64,000 bases of DNA, from assembly GCA_963767835.1 (NCBI GenBank), contig CAVYFY010000013.1:124001-188000 (forward strand), given 5' to 3'. Of the stretch, positions 1-9,745 are shown piece by piece. The notes below the pieces were generated by a model that worked only from the letters and a program-made list of their open reading frames with translations, had not been told where the DNA came from and searched no databases. The position numbers and the translations under genes were made by a program. Every line of letters starts with the position of its first letter. Within the stretch, counting starts at the first letter, position 1. Source of the stretch: SIAQ01 sp963767835. GTDB lineage: Bacteria; Planctomycetota; Planctomycetia; Gemmatales; Gemmataceae.

Positions 1-251
1 CCGTTCTGATAGCGCAATTCGTGCCCGGTCATCGCGAAGAATCGGCAATAGGCGTCCTTGTAGGTTCGGCCCCACGCGTGATGCACGCCCATCGGATTGT
101 TGGCGGTGATCGGGCCGTCGAGAAACGACCACTTCGGCTGCCCGAGATTCTTGGCCCGGAGCTTCTCGAACGCCTGGATCTCGTCCCAGAGTTCCAGGAT
201 CGCGCGTTCCTCGGCGGGGAAATCGACGGTGGTTTCAACTTTATTGAACAT
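1..251 (-). CDS. ileS: Isoleucyl-tRNA synthetase, N-terminal fragment
   Basis: Cut by the window edge; only the first 83 codons are present, reading leftwards from the ATG at 251. The protein begins MFNKVETTVDFPAEERAI and continues into the catalytic-domain entry GPITANNPMGVHHAWGRT at about residues 46-63, the class I synthetase HIGH region in the HHAWGR form. The enzyme charges tRNA-Ile in the cytoplasm. The open frame carries no stop up to the edge. The gene is divergent from the transposase-like gene to its right, and a long inverted repeat (302-425) lies just upstream of its start. The family call rests on the N-terminal signature only, since the KMSKS loop and editing domain lie outside the window. 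Confidence 0.85.
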   Translation of the reverse strand, partial: MFNKVETTVDFPAEERAILELWDEIQAFEKLRAKNLGQPKWSFLDGPITANNPMGVHHAWGRTYKDAYCRFFAMTGHELRYQN

Positions 252-301
252 GCGGATTAAGATACAAACAGCGCACGCTGATCGCCATTGGCTGCGTGAT
301 C

Positions 302-425
302 GAAGCTCGCTTGGCGGTTTCGCACACAGGTTCCCCGAAGCCGCGGAATCCATTTGCAAATGCGTTTTGGGCGCGTTACAAGCAAACACGCGGGATACGC
401 CGTGCGAAACCGCCAAGCGAGCTTC
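302..425. repeat. REP-type inverted repeat, left of RAYT gene
   Basis: Two perfect 24-nt arms (302-325 and 402-425) surround a 76-nt spacer. Their core reads gctcgcttggcggtttcgc. The same core recurs on the other side of the neighbouring transposase gene (1053-1073) and in a long palindrome at 62646-62728, and the shorter core ctcgcttggcg recurs at 48871-48925. Sequence shared between the gene's flanks and dispersed intergenic palindromes is the hallmark of REP sequences mobilised by a RAYT. Confidence 0.75.
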
Positions 426-448
426 CACCTTGCACGTGAGGAATGTTC

Positions 449-1042
449 ATGATCGCCGGATACCACCTCATATGGACCGTCTACGGATCGTGGCTCCCCA
501 ATGATCCGCGCGGCAGCAGTTCCCAAGAGATTTGCGCAGCGACCTTGAAGGATCTCGGCGAATTACACTATGGCCGCAAGAAGATTCAGCCGTGCGGGGC
601 GATCATCCGCCGATTTTATGAGAAGGCGAAGACGCGCTTGAAGCACGAGATGATGCCATTGAGCGATGAAGAAGTCGAGATCGTCGCGGAGTCCTTCGCC
701 GCCACGATCAAGGTACGCCGCTATACCTGTTATGGCTGCGCTATCATGCCCGATCACGTCCACATGCTCATTCGCAAGCACAAGGACTACGCCGAAGACA
801 TGATCGCGTTCCTGCAAAACGACACCTGGCAGCGCTTCATGGACGAAAAGCGTCGGCCAAGCGATCATCCGGTGTGGGGCGGGCCCGGGTGGAAAGTGTA
901 TCTCGATTCGCGTGAGGACATGGAACGCACCGTGCGCTACATTCGAGACAATCCCGTCAAGGCGGGGCGTCAACCACAAATGTGGGATTTCGTGCAAGAG
1001 TATGACGGTTGGCTGCCGGGCGGCGACATGAAACAGCTTTGA
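449..1042 (+). CDS. REP-associated tyrosine transposase (RAYT, Y1_Tnp family)
   Basis: A 197-aa single-domain protein of the IS200/Y1 transposase superfamily. The HUH metal-binding motif is visible as PDHVHMLI (His103/His105) and the likely nucleophile is Tyr164 in VRYIRDNPVKAG, a typical RAYT tail. Such enzymes nick and rejoin single-stranded DNA at REP hairpins. I prefer the ATG at 449 because a gagga ribosome-binding site sits six bases upstream; the ATG at 443 abuts that site directly. Palindromes with a common core lie on both sides (302-425; 1053-1107), so the gene and its substrates form one unit. The frame is intact. Confidence 0.85.
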   Translation: MIAGYHLIWTVYGSWLPNDPRGSSSQEICAATLKDLGELHYGRKKIQPCGAIIRRFYEKAKTRLKHEMMPLSDEEVEIVAESFAATIKVRRYTCYGCAIMPDHVHMLIRKHKDYAEDMIAFLQNDTWQRFMDEKRRPSDHPVWGGPGWKVYLDSREDMERTVRYIRDNPVKAGRQPQMWDFVQEYDGWLPGGDMKQL

Positions 1043-1052
1043 AGGATGCGGC

Positions 1053-1107
1053 GTGCGAAACCGCCAAGCGAGCATTTCTGACGCAGCCCATCAACAGAAA
1101 TGCTCGC
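1053..1107. repeat. REP-type palindrome, right of RAYT gene
   Basis: Starts with the core gtgcgaaaccgccaagcgagc (split here as 1053-1066 and 1067-1073), which matches the right arm at 402-422. It then forms a hairpin with 13-nt perfect arms, gcgagcatttctg (1068-1080) and cagaaatgctcgc (1095-1107). It lies 10 bases after the transposase stop and just after the end of the macroglobulin gene read from the other strand. It could also act as a transcription stop for either gene, but no T-run follows. Confidence 0.65.
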
Positions 1108-1120
1108 AGCGGCGGGTCGA

Positions 1121-4100
1121 TCACCTATCCTGCACGCGCAGCTTGATCTCGTCCGAGTTTCCTTTGAGCTCCGGCGCGTACATCGCATACGCCCTCGTCG
1201 GCAACGCGCTGAACTGGCCCGGAATCTCCGCACGCAAGCGATAGCTGATCGAGTGCTTGCCGCGCGCCAGGTGCCGCACGAAGAACGCGACCTTCTCGTC
1301 GCGCAGCTCCATGTACGCTCCCATCGTGTTGGGGACGTAGCCCGACCGCACGTTCATCGGCTCGAAGCCGGCAGGCTTTCATGTCCTCGAAGATCAGGTA
1401 CTCGTAATCGTTCTTCGAATCGATTTCGAGCTCGACTTCGACCAGGTCGCCGCTCTTGAGCGTGGCCAGATTCTCCAGCTCGGTGCGCGTGTATTTCTCG
1501 ACGGCTTGCTCGAGCGCTTGCCCCTTGGAGCCGGAGACCTTGATCTTGTCCTCGACGCGCGTGAGCTTGTAGTACTTGCGGTTCACGCGGATTTCCAGGC
1601 CCGCCTTCTTGATGTCGTCTTCGAGCGTGAAGTACGTCACATAGGCGTTGAAGTAGACGGGGCCGCTCCCCTTGCGTTTGATCTCGATGGTGTGCTTGCC
1701 GGTCGTGACCTTGTCGCCGGTGAGGACGAGCTTGTTGTCGAAGCTGAAGAGGTTCGACTTGTCGATGCGGACTTCCTTCTTCTTTTCGCCGTCGAGCCAA
1801 ACTTCGACGGTCATGTCGGGCCGATCCTCGCCGCTGGCTTTCAGGTAGTCGGCAAAGGCCTCGACGCAGATGGCGGTGTCGCGCGTGCTGTTCCAGTAGG
1901 TGGCGTGCCGGCGATTGTTGAGGAGGTACTTGACCATGCGGCTCGCGCGGTCGTTGTTCTTGCCGGTCTTGGCAAGCAGCTTGAGATAGTAGGCGTTGGC
2001 CTCGATCTCGTTGCCGTACCAGTACCACCAGTTGTTGCTTTCGGGCATCTTGAGATACGCGGTCTGATTCTCGTCATCGCTGACGACGTATTGCTCGATA
2101 TTCTCCATGATGACGGCGAGCTTGTCCTTTTGGCCTTGCTTGTGCAGCGCCAGACCGTACATGCCCTTCGCATAAACCGAGAGATGATCGACGCGATCGC
2201 GATAGAGGAAATCACGCATATCGGTATTATCGACGCCGGCATCGACAAGCGTCATGTAGACGAGGGCGTCGATATTGTCGGCAAAAGGTTTCCACGGCCG
2301 GGTCTTGCTCGCGGCGTTGTGGATCATGCGGACTTGCTCGTTCTGGTAATTCTTGAGCCATTCGACGCCGCGTTCGAGCATGTCGTTTGGCAAGGCGACA
2401 TCGTTCGCTTTCGCCAATTGCAGGCCGTGGACGACGACGGCGGTGGTGTGCGGCCAGCTTTGTTCGCCCCAGCCGGAGAACCAGCCCCAGCCGCCGTCGC
2501 TGATCTGTTGGCTGGCGAGGGCGTTGACGCCGGCCTGGCTCATGCGGCGGACTTCGTCTTCGTTGAAGACGGGGTTGCGCTTGTTGAGCCGTTTCCAGTC
2601 GGCGACGCGCTTCGGATCATCGCCCAGCTCGCCCGCGTTCAGGTTGGTCTGGTGCTTCTCGATCTCCTTCAGATCGAGCTTCATGCTGACGAGCAGTTTC
2701 TGCGTGATGACCGTCGGCACGAAGCGGTTGAGCGTCTGCTCCGTGCAGCCGTAGGGATAATCCACTAAATACGGCAACGAATCGATCATGGCGCCCGCGA
2801 GAGTCGGCGAGTACGCGCACTTCCAGCACGCTCTCGTTGACGCGCCGCTCGGCCGGGACGCTGAAGACGATCTTGCCGTCGTTCTTGTCGGGGCGGATGA
2901 CGCCGGTGAACGAATCCATCTTGAGCATGCCATGCACGAAGACGGGGAAGCGCATCTCCATCGCGTCGGAGTCATCGTCGGAAACGGCCTTCATGCGGAT
3001 GACCGCCTCGCCTTCGTTGACAGCTTTCACACGCCAATCGACGCGCTGCTCGCCGCCGGCGGGGATCCTGATCTCGCGCACCAATCCGCTCGGCCCTTCT
3101 TTGCCAAGGGGCGACGGGGGGGTCATGATCGCCAGCGTGCCGCCATCCATTTCGAGGCGACACGCGGACCGCTTTTGCCGTCTTGTGATAGTTATGCACG
3201 TTCGCGCTCAGGACGACTTCATCTTTCTGAACGAAGAAGCGCGGCGCCTGCAAGCGGACGATCAGGTCCTTCTTGGTGACGACCTCGGCCTCGCCCTGGC
3301 CGACGCGGGTGCCGTGCCCCATGCTCCAGACGCGGATCTTCCAGGCGGTGAGTTGATCGGGGGCGTTGAAGGAGAATTCCGCGATGCCGTCCTTGTCGGC
3401 GGTGAGGTTCGCGGTCCAGTACGCGGTGTCGGCGAAGTTCTTGCGCACGGTCGGCTCGGGACCGTTGCTAGGATCACCGGGATCACGGTCGGCCGCCTTG
3501 CGAAACTTTTGTCTTTCGTCTGCGGCCCATTTCATGTTCGGACTGATAAAGACCGGGGCGAACTGCATGCGGGCCCCATCCACGTCGGCCAGGCCACGGC
3601 CACCGCCGAAACCTCCCATGCCGGGCGCCATTGGTGCGGCCGCAGCGGCCATGTCCAACGGTTCTCCTTCACGCCGGGCTCCGTTCTGCGCCTCGAGCTT
3701 TGTGAATTCCTCGACCACCGTCGCCCCGAAGACGCCGAGGTTGCTCATGCCGATCTCGTTGTGCTTGAGCAGGTTGCCCGACCAATAGGTGATGCTCGAT
3801 TGCGTTTGCGGGGCGTGATGCCGACGCCATTTCCAGAAGAATTCCTTGATCTCCGGCACATTCGAGCCGCCGGAGATGTACTCGACGCTCTTGTCGTAAA
3901 CGCTGACGACGGTGGAGCCGGTGAACGGATTGCCTTCGTTATCGGTCAGCTTGAGCTTGACGGTCGCCTTTTGGCCCGGCTTGTATTCCTTTTGGCCGGG
4001 CAGCACCTCGACATTGACGATCCGCTTTTCCGGCGGCACGATCAGCTCGCGCGTCTCGGTAAAGACCTGGCCGTTGGCGATCGTCATGACCTCGACGAAG

Positions 4101-7100
4101 AAGTTCGGCATGTCGCGCATGCCGACCGTCAATTCCTCCTCGATGCTCTTGCCCTTGAGCTTGATGAGCTTGGGGGCAAGGTAAACGCCGTTGGTCGGTC
4201 GGGCGAACAAGAGGACGGTGCTGTCGGCGCGATTGGTGTTGATGGCGAGCTTGACTTTGTCGCCGGGGTTATATTCCTTGCGGTCCGCGGTCAACTCGAG
4301 GTCGTTGAAGCGAAAGCCGGTGCTGTCGAAGCCCTGGCCGATCACCAGGAAGACCTGCCCGCCTTCGATGGTGTTCTTCTTGGCGTCATCCCCCTCACCC
4401 CCAACCCCTCTCCCCCGAGGGGCGAGGGAGGTAAGCTGGTAGCTCAGGCGGTATTGCCCCGGCTTGGCGGCCTTGATCTGCTGCATGGCGAAACCTTCGA
4501 CGTTGGTGTCGAGGTCCCAGGTTTCAACCGCCTTCTCGATCGGCTCGGCCTTGTCGTTGTAGCTGATCGCGAAGAGGGTCAGCTTGCCCTTGCCCTCGAC
4601 CGGTTTCTTGTCGAGCGTTTGGGCCTTGAAATGGGCCTTGATGACATCGTCGGTGCGGAATTGCCCCTTGTCGAGCCAGGTGTAGACCTGGAACGGCTTG
4701 CGCGAAACCAGCACATCCCCCTGGCCGACGATGGTGCGGCGCGATTGATCGGTCACCTCGGCGATGATCGTGTACTTGTGATCTTGATTGGGGTGCAGCT
4801 CCTTGGCCATCGTGGTGTCGATGAGAACCTCGACCTTGCCGTTCGGGCCGACCTTGACTTCATTTTCGAGAACCATTTCCGGCTGTTCGTGGCCCATGCC
4901 CCACCAGATCGGCATCGGCCGGTAGCGTGCCCCATTCAGCGAAACCGGGGTACCAGTTGTAATCGGCAGGCGAACCACCAGTAGCCGTTGCCGTACAACC
5001 AATCCCAGCGGCTCGTCGGATACCAGCGCGACGAATAGCTGGTGCGCATCACCTTGTATTTGACGGTGGCGTCAACGACCGGGGCGCCGAAGTAATAGCG
5101 CGAATCGATCGTGGCGGTGACCTTGTCGCCGAGCTTGATCGGCTCCTTCGGCGCTTCGACTTTCACCTCGAATTCGGGCTTCTTGTACTCCTCGACGCGG
5201 AAGCTGCTTTGGCCGTAATGGTGGATGACCTGCTCGCCCAGGAGCTTGACGACTTCCAGGCGATAGACGCCGAGCGTGGTGGTTTTGGGCAGGAACAAAT
5301 CGCCGGTGATGCCGCCGAAGGCGTCGGCGGTGAGTTCCTTTTGCAGGACTTTTTCATTGAGCGGGTTGTAGATGCGGACCGTGAACGTTTGCCCGGCGAA
5401 GTGCGACACGTTTGGCTCATCGTACTTGGCGTGCTCGATCCAGCACTTGAACTGGACCGTGTTCTCGGGGCGATAGACCGGGCGATCGGTGATGACGAAG
5501 GTCTTTTCCTGGTTGTACTCCGCATCATGGCGAGCGCCGTACCAGACGCCGTTGAAGCCCAGATAAGCGAGACGATTGCTTGTCGCCCCCCTTCGGCGTT
5601 GCGGTGACAAGCCAGGTGTAATTGACCGGCATCTTGTTGGTGCCGACGATGATCTGCCCTTCCTTGTTGGTCTTCTCGGTGAATCGCGTGGTGACGATGC
5701 GGAAATCGTTGGCGTTTGGCCTGATCTGCTCGGTGCGGTAGCCGAAGAATTCGACCTTGGCGTCCGGGACCGGAGCGCCGGTGAGGGCGTCGGCGATGAA
5801 ATAGAGCGATTGATTGTCGAGCTGCTTGCGGACGATGATCGTGTCGTTGATCCAGACGAGCACCCGGCTCAGGTTGCCGTTCGCCATCTGGGCGGTGATG
5901 AGATAGGCGCCGGGCTTCTTGAGCGGCGTCTTAACGGTGATGCGGTCATCGACGTGCTCGGGGCGCGGCTTCAGGTCGGCGCTCCATTCGGCGACCTTGG
6001 CGGTGATGTACTGCGTCTGATTCTGCTCGACGAGTCGGTAGCCGATGTTTTGCAGGTTGATCCTGTTCCAATCGAGCTTGTTGCCGGGATTGGCTTCGAG
6101 GTAGGCTTTGACATCGGCGAGGAGCTTGGCGACGTTGACGGTATGGGCTTCGAAGGCGACCTTGTTGCCGTTGCGGAAGCGGAAATCGACGAAGGAATCC
6201 TTGCCGACGGGGTGCATCTGGGCGTTTTCGAAGCGGCCCCAGTTGCCAACGATTTGATCGAGGCGTTTTTGCCGCCAGGCGTCTTTGCCGGCGCCGTATT
6301 CCTCGATGGCCCGCTTCCACACCTTGGCGGCGCGGGGATACTGGCGGCGATCTTCGTATTCTTGGCCGAGATTTCCGAGGGCGGTTTCGCCCCACGAAGT
6401 GCGGGCCCGGCCGGCGATGCGCTCGTAGATCTTGATCCAGTTGAATTCATCGGGCACGTCGAGCCGTTTCAGGCCGGTGGCGAGACGGGCGATGGTTTCC
6501 TTATCTTTCAAGGTTTGCAGGGCGAAGGTGCCGGTCTTCTTGTCACCGTCCTGCTCGTCGCCGCCGAAACGCCAGCCGTAGTGGGCCATCGTCTGGACGC
6601 CGAGCTGGGTCTTCATGAAGTCGGCAAAGAGCATATCGACTTCGTTGGCCTTGCCCGGATCGAGTTCGACCGCCTGGCTGAGCATCCAGCGCCAGCGCTC
6701 GCCGTCGGTTGAACCCGTCTTGTAGCTCTTGGGCGTGTAATAGAGGATTGGGTTGCCCTTGTCATCGACGGGGGCGCCGTTGTGGTTCCGGTTGCGGTGC
6801 CACCAGTAGCCGTCTTCGTAATCGGGGAGCTTGCTCAGATCGGTAAGATATTGCAGCCGCCAGGCGTCGGCGTAGCCGGCCCCTTGCAGGATCAGGTAGG
6901 CGAATTGCAGGTGGAATTCGGCGAGGGCGAGCTTGTCGTTTTCCTTGCCGGTGTTTTCGAGGGCTTGCTGCATGAGCTGCAAGGCGCGGCGTGCGGTCAC
7001 GCTGCAGGCTGTTGACCAAGTGCCCGCCGCCGCGATGTCCGCCGCGCAGGAATTTGCCGGCGACCATGAAGCCGTAGTGCTCGCCGCCTGTGTGGGTGTG

Positions 7101-7424
7101 GGCGGCGGTGGCAAGCAGACGCCAGTTCTTCGCGTGGACTTTGACCACGGCTTCACGGAAGTCATCGATTTCCTCGGCGCGGCCCAGGCGATAGAGAGCG
7201 TTGACCGCGAGTTCGAGATCCTTGCCGACGAGGGTCGGATCATTCTTCGGATCCAGAGCGAGCTTGCTCAGACCGTCGTAAGCGACCTTGAAGTTGCCGT
7301 CGTTGTAGGCCTTGGTGAGCTTGGTGCGCTGCTCCGGGATACTGGGCGCGCCGGCGGTGAGCCGCCAGACCCCGATTGATGCCAAGGCCAACGCGATAAC
7401 GACGAGCTTCTTCGACTTGCTCAT
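1121..7424 (-). CDS. Alpha-2-macroglobulin family protein, frame broken six times
   Basis: One gene of about 2,100 codons. It starts at ATG 7424 (MSKSKKLVVIALALASIG, a signal peptide) and ends at 1121. Bacterial alpha-2-macroglobulins are large surface or periplasmic proteins that trap attacking proteases through a thioester. A helical N-terminal region is followed by MG-type beta domains (an MG2-like stretch reads TDRPVYRPENTVQFK), a bait-like region rich in Gly/Ala/Met, and the thioester domain with PYGCTEQTLNRF near 2745, so the reactive CxEQ is intact. The frame changes near 7010, 5575, 4945, 3175, 2795 and 1375, yet the protein text on both sides of each break stays family-like. This fits one gene with base errors, or a very recent pseudogene. 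No PBP1C gene, the usual partner in Proteobacteria, is adjacent. Confidence 0.8.
4391..4429. repeat. LTPNPSP-type repeat inside the macroglobulin gene
   Basis: A C/G-rich imperfect palindrome of the form cccctcacccccaacccctc then tcccccgaggggcgaggga. On the plus strand it would encode LTPNPSP. It lies within the macroglobulin coding region, where on the minus strand it reads SLAPRGRGVGGEG in frame. A closely related copy sits inside the DUF1501 gene at 62975-63010. It is best read as an intragenic insertion of a dispersed palindromic repeat. Confidence 0.6.
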
Positions 7425-7740
7425 GGGGCTGCCCTCATGTAAATGCACTTTGGGTTTCGTTGTTCCGCTAATTTTTCCTAAATTTGAGACGAATGAGGGT
7501 GGATTTTGGATTGTCCGGCCCAGAATAGCAATAGCTCTTCGCATGTTCGGTCGAGGTGGGTGTAGCCAGATTCTCTGGGGGGGGGGTCTCTCACTCCGGC
7601 TCGTGGGTATGTGCCCTTGAAACAGCCAGATTTCCTCGGTTTTTGGCAAATCGAGCTACCCACGGCCGATGGGTACGTGCCCACCATCTTGGGTCGGTGC
7701 CCCCCAGAAAAGCCGATTTGCGCCCGTCGAGGTGCTGTGA
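7425..7740. other. Gene-poor stretch with short direct repeats
   Basis: No gene is supported here. Two copies of the near-palindrome gggtaYgtgccc occur at 7605-7616 and 7671-7682, and agccagatt recurs at 7565 and 7624. A run of ten G (7577-7586) and the complementary cccccc at 7700-7705 could pair. The stretch lies upstream of the macroglobulin gene and downstream of the small secreted protein gene, so the macroglobulin promoter should be here, but no clear -35/-10 pair stands out. Confidence 0.35.
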
Positions 7741-8214
7741 TCAGGATCGGCCGCTCTTTCGCAATACCGTCGAAATCGCGAACGCTCCGCCGACGCCGCC
7801 GAGCACCATCACGCCGATCAATACCTGAATCCACGGAAATCGCGTGAATTCAGCACGCGTCCGCCCTTCGGTAATCTTCACGGCGGGCGGCTTATCGATC
7901 GATTCCACGGCCGGCACATGGATCGTCCTCTTGGCGCGATGGCCGGCGCCGGCGTCCAAACGCACCTCGTAGGCGCCGGGCGGCGGGGCGGCAAACGTCC
8001 ACTTCCCCTTGGCATCGGTCACGCCGCTCGCAATGATTTCGTCCTTGGCGTTCACGACCTGCACCTTCGCCTGCTGTGCCGGCGAATCGTCGTCGTAGAA
8101 GGCCTCAACCTCGACCTTGCCTGCCTTGAGCGTGCAGTCCACGCCGACCGCGTGGGCGAACACGCTCGTCGGAGCAACGGCGAGCAAAACGGCGGCAGCA
8201 AGCAATGGACGCAT
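7741..8214 (-). CDS. Secreted Ig-like (carboxypeptidase-regulatory-type) protein with C-terminal TM helix
   Basis: A 157-aa protein. MRPLLAAAVLLAVAPTSVFA is a clear signal peptide. Residues 25-95 resemble a carboxypeptidase-regulatory or nickel-transport-accessory beta-sandwich (EVEAFYDDDSPAQQAKVQVV, then SGVTDAKGKWTFAAPPPG). A hydrophobic segment near the C-terminus (IQVLIGVMVLGGVGGAF) is followed by basic residues, so the domain is probably displayed outside and anchored in the membrane. The ATG at 8214 is preceded by ggggat and starts the signal peptide cleanly; the longer frame upstream lacks one. The kinase gene is divergent, 158 bases away. Metal transport is only a possibility. Confidence 0.6.
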   Translation of the reverse strand: MRPLLAAAVLLAVAPTSVFAHAVGVDCTLKAGKVEVEAFYDDDSPAQQAKVQVVNAKDEIIASGVTDAKGKWTFAAPPPGAYEVRLDAGAGHRAKRTIHVPAVESIDKPPAVKITEGRTRAEFTRFPWIQVLIGVMVLGGVGGAFAISTVLRKSGRS

Positions 8215-8372
8215 GAAATCCCCGTGTGAAGATCGTCCCATTCGTAATATCAAGTTCGCGCCCTTTCCACAAGAGGTTGCCGACGCTTCGCTTGCGCGAA
8301 TCGGGGCGAACCCAGCTTGGTTCAATCTCGTCCTTCTGCTACCATAAGCGGTTCCCACGAGGACATTTGTTG

Positions 8373-9473
8373 ATGATTGCCACGACTACCGTATCGCAAC
8401 CGGAACCCACGCTGCTCGCCCGCAGTCACGACAAGGACGGCGCCGAGCTGTTGTGCAAATATGAATCGCTGCTCAAAAACGAATCGGTCCGCTGGGCCGC
8501 CGAGTACAAGAAAATCCGTATGCTCGGCAAAGGGGGCCAGGGGGTTGTGTACCTGAGCGAACGGCAAGGGACCGATCATTTTTGCTTGCCGGTCGCGCTG
8601 AAGATCTTTTCGCCGGAGAGCTATCGCGACGTGCCGAGCTATGTCGCCGACATGCGCCGCATCGCCGACATCTCGTCGCGCGTCGCCCTCATCCAGCACG
8701 ACAATCTGCTCGATCTGCACAACTTCATCGAGCACGGCGGCATCCGCATCATGATCATGGAATGGATCGACGGCTACGATCTGCGCGATCTCATGACCAA
8801 GGAGATCTACGAGCAATCGCGCACCAGGCTCAAGCCGGAGCGCTGGACTTACGTCAACAAAGTGATCCTGTGTGATGGGACGAGCCAGCCGCGCTTGAAG
8901 CCGGGCGTGGCGATTCAGATCTTGCGCGAATGCCTGGCCGGGCTGGCGGCGCTCCACCGCGAGGGAATCGTCCACGGCGATCTGAAGCCGTCGAATATCA
9001 TGGTCAAACGGACCGGCAACGCCAAAATCATCGACATCGGCTCGGTCATGGACCTCGATCAGGCGTCGGTGCGGCGCATGTGGTCCCCCGCGTACGCCGC
9101 TCCAGAAATCCTCGCCGGCGGCAAAAACACGCCGCAATCCGACCTGGCCAGCCTCGGCTACGTCCTGATCGAAATGCTCGCCGGCCAAAGCCCGTTCGAG
9201 GGCTTGAACGATCTGCCATCGCTCTTGGCCGCCAAGCGCGATCTCGACAAACGCTTGAAGGCATTGCTGCCGGCCGAGGTGAGCTGCAACGAGATGTTGT
9301 TGCACCTGTGCCAGAAGCTAATCGCTCCCGATCCCGCCAAGCGTTTCCGCGACGCTCAAGGAGCCGACCTCGACCGCAAAGGCGCCGCCGACTTCCACCG
9401 ACAGCTCGTCAAGGGCAATCTGGCGAGCGAATACGAGCACGATTTGCGGCTGTGGCTGGAGGAACTCAATTGA
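8373..9473 (+). CDS. Serine/threonine protein kinase (STPK), cytosolic
   Basis: A 366-aa kinase. The glycine loop is GKGGQGVVYL (residues 52-61), the ATP-binding Lys is in VALKIF (Lys77), the catalytic loop is HGDLKPSN (Asp203) instead of HRD, the metal-binding motif is DIG (221-223) instead of DFG, and the APE motif is at 243-245. All catalytic residues remain, so it should be active. There is no transmembrane segment or extracellular sensor, unlike many planctomycete kinases. A segment of about 25 residues (145-175) is inserted between the alphaD and alphaE regions. I chose ATG 8373 because MIATTTVSQPEP begins a plausible N-terminus; the frame upstream reads as low-complexity non-coding sequence. 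The substrate is unknown. Confidence 0.85.
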   Translation: MIATTTVSQPEPTLLARSHDKDGAELLCKYESLLKNESVRWAAEYKKIRMLGKGGQGVVYLSERQGTDHFCLPVALKIFSPESYRDVPSYVADMRRIADISSRVALIQHDNLLDLHNFIEHGGIRIMIMEWIDGYDLRDLMTKEIYEQSRTRLKPERWTYVNKVILCDGTSQPRLKPGVAIQILRECLAGLAALHREGIVHGDLKPSNIMVKRTGNAKIIDIGSVMDLDQASVRRMWSPAYAAPEILAGGKNTPQSDLASLGYVLIEMLAGQSPFEGLNDLPSLLAAKRDLDKRLKALLPAEVSCNEMLLHLCQKLIAPDPAKRFRDAQGADLDRKGAADFHRQLVKGNLASEYEHDLRLWLEELN

Positions 9474-9575
9474 TTCAAAAAAGCTCTGCCGATTCGACGA
9501 GATGCACCGGCGAGCGATTGATCGCTCACGCGAGATTCAGGATCCCCCCACTGCCAGAAAAATACATCTTTATCC

Positions 9576-9605
9576 TTGTCAAAGACCCTACCGATGTGAT
9601 ACGAT
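9576..9605 (+). promoter_or_regulatory. Possible sigma-70-type promoter
   Basis: ttgtca at 9576-9581 and tacgat at 9600-9605 are separated by 18 bases. They stand 141 bases upstream of the DUF1549 gene, in an AT-richer patch of the 270-base gap after the kinase gene. The match is partial and not tested, so this is only a candidate. Confidence 0.3.
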
Positions 9606-9745
9606 TTCCCCGTAGCATTCTCGTGGCTGTTTGCGCCCCATAACCGGCCTGCGGTTTTCACCTGTTTCCGCTGGCCGGGAGCACTCCGAAAAAACCGGCT
9701 GTTTCGATCCCGCCGTCAACATATTGGATCTTGGGGGTACGCCTC

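Noticed and set aside
2837..4984. A 715-codon open frame on the plus strand opposite the macroglobulin gene
   Set aside because: It mirrors the codon structure of the real minus-strand gene in GC-rich DNA. The text is low-complexity Leu/Asp/Val/Gly without motifs, and it spans frame slips of the real gene.
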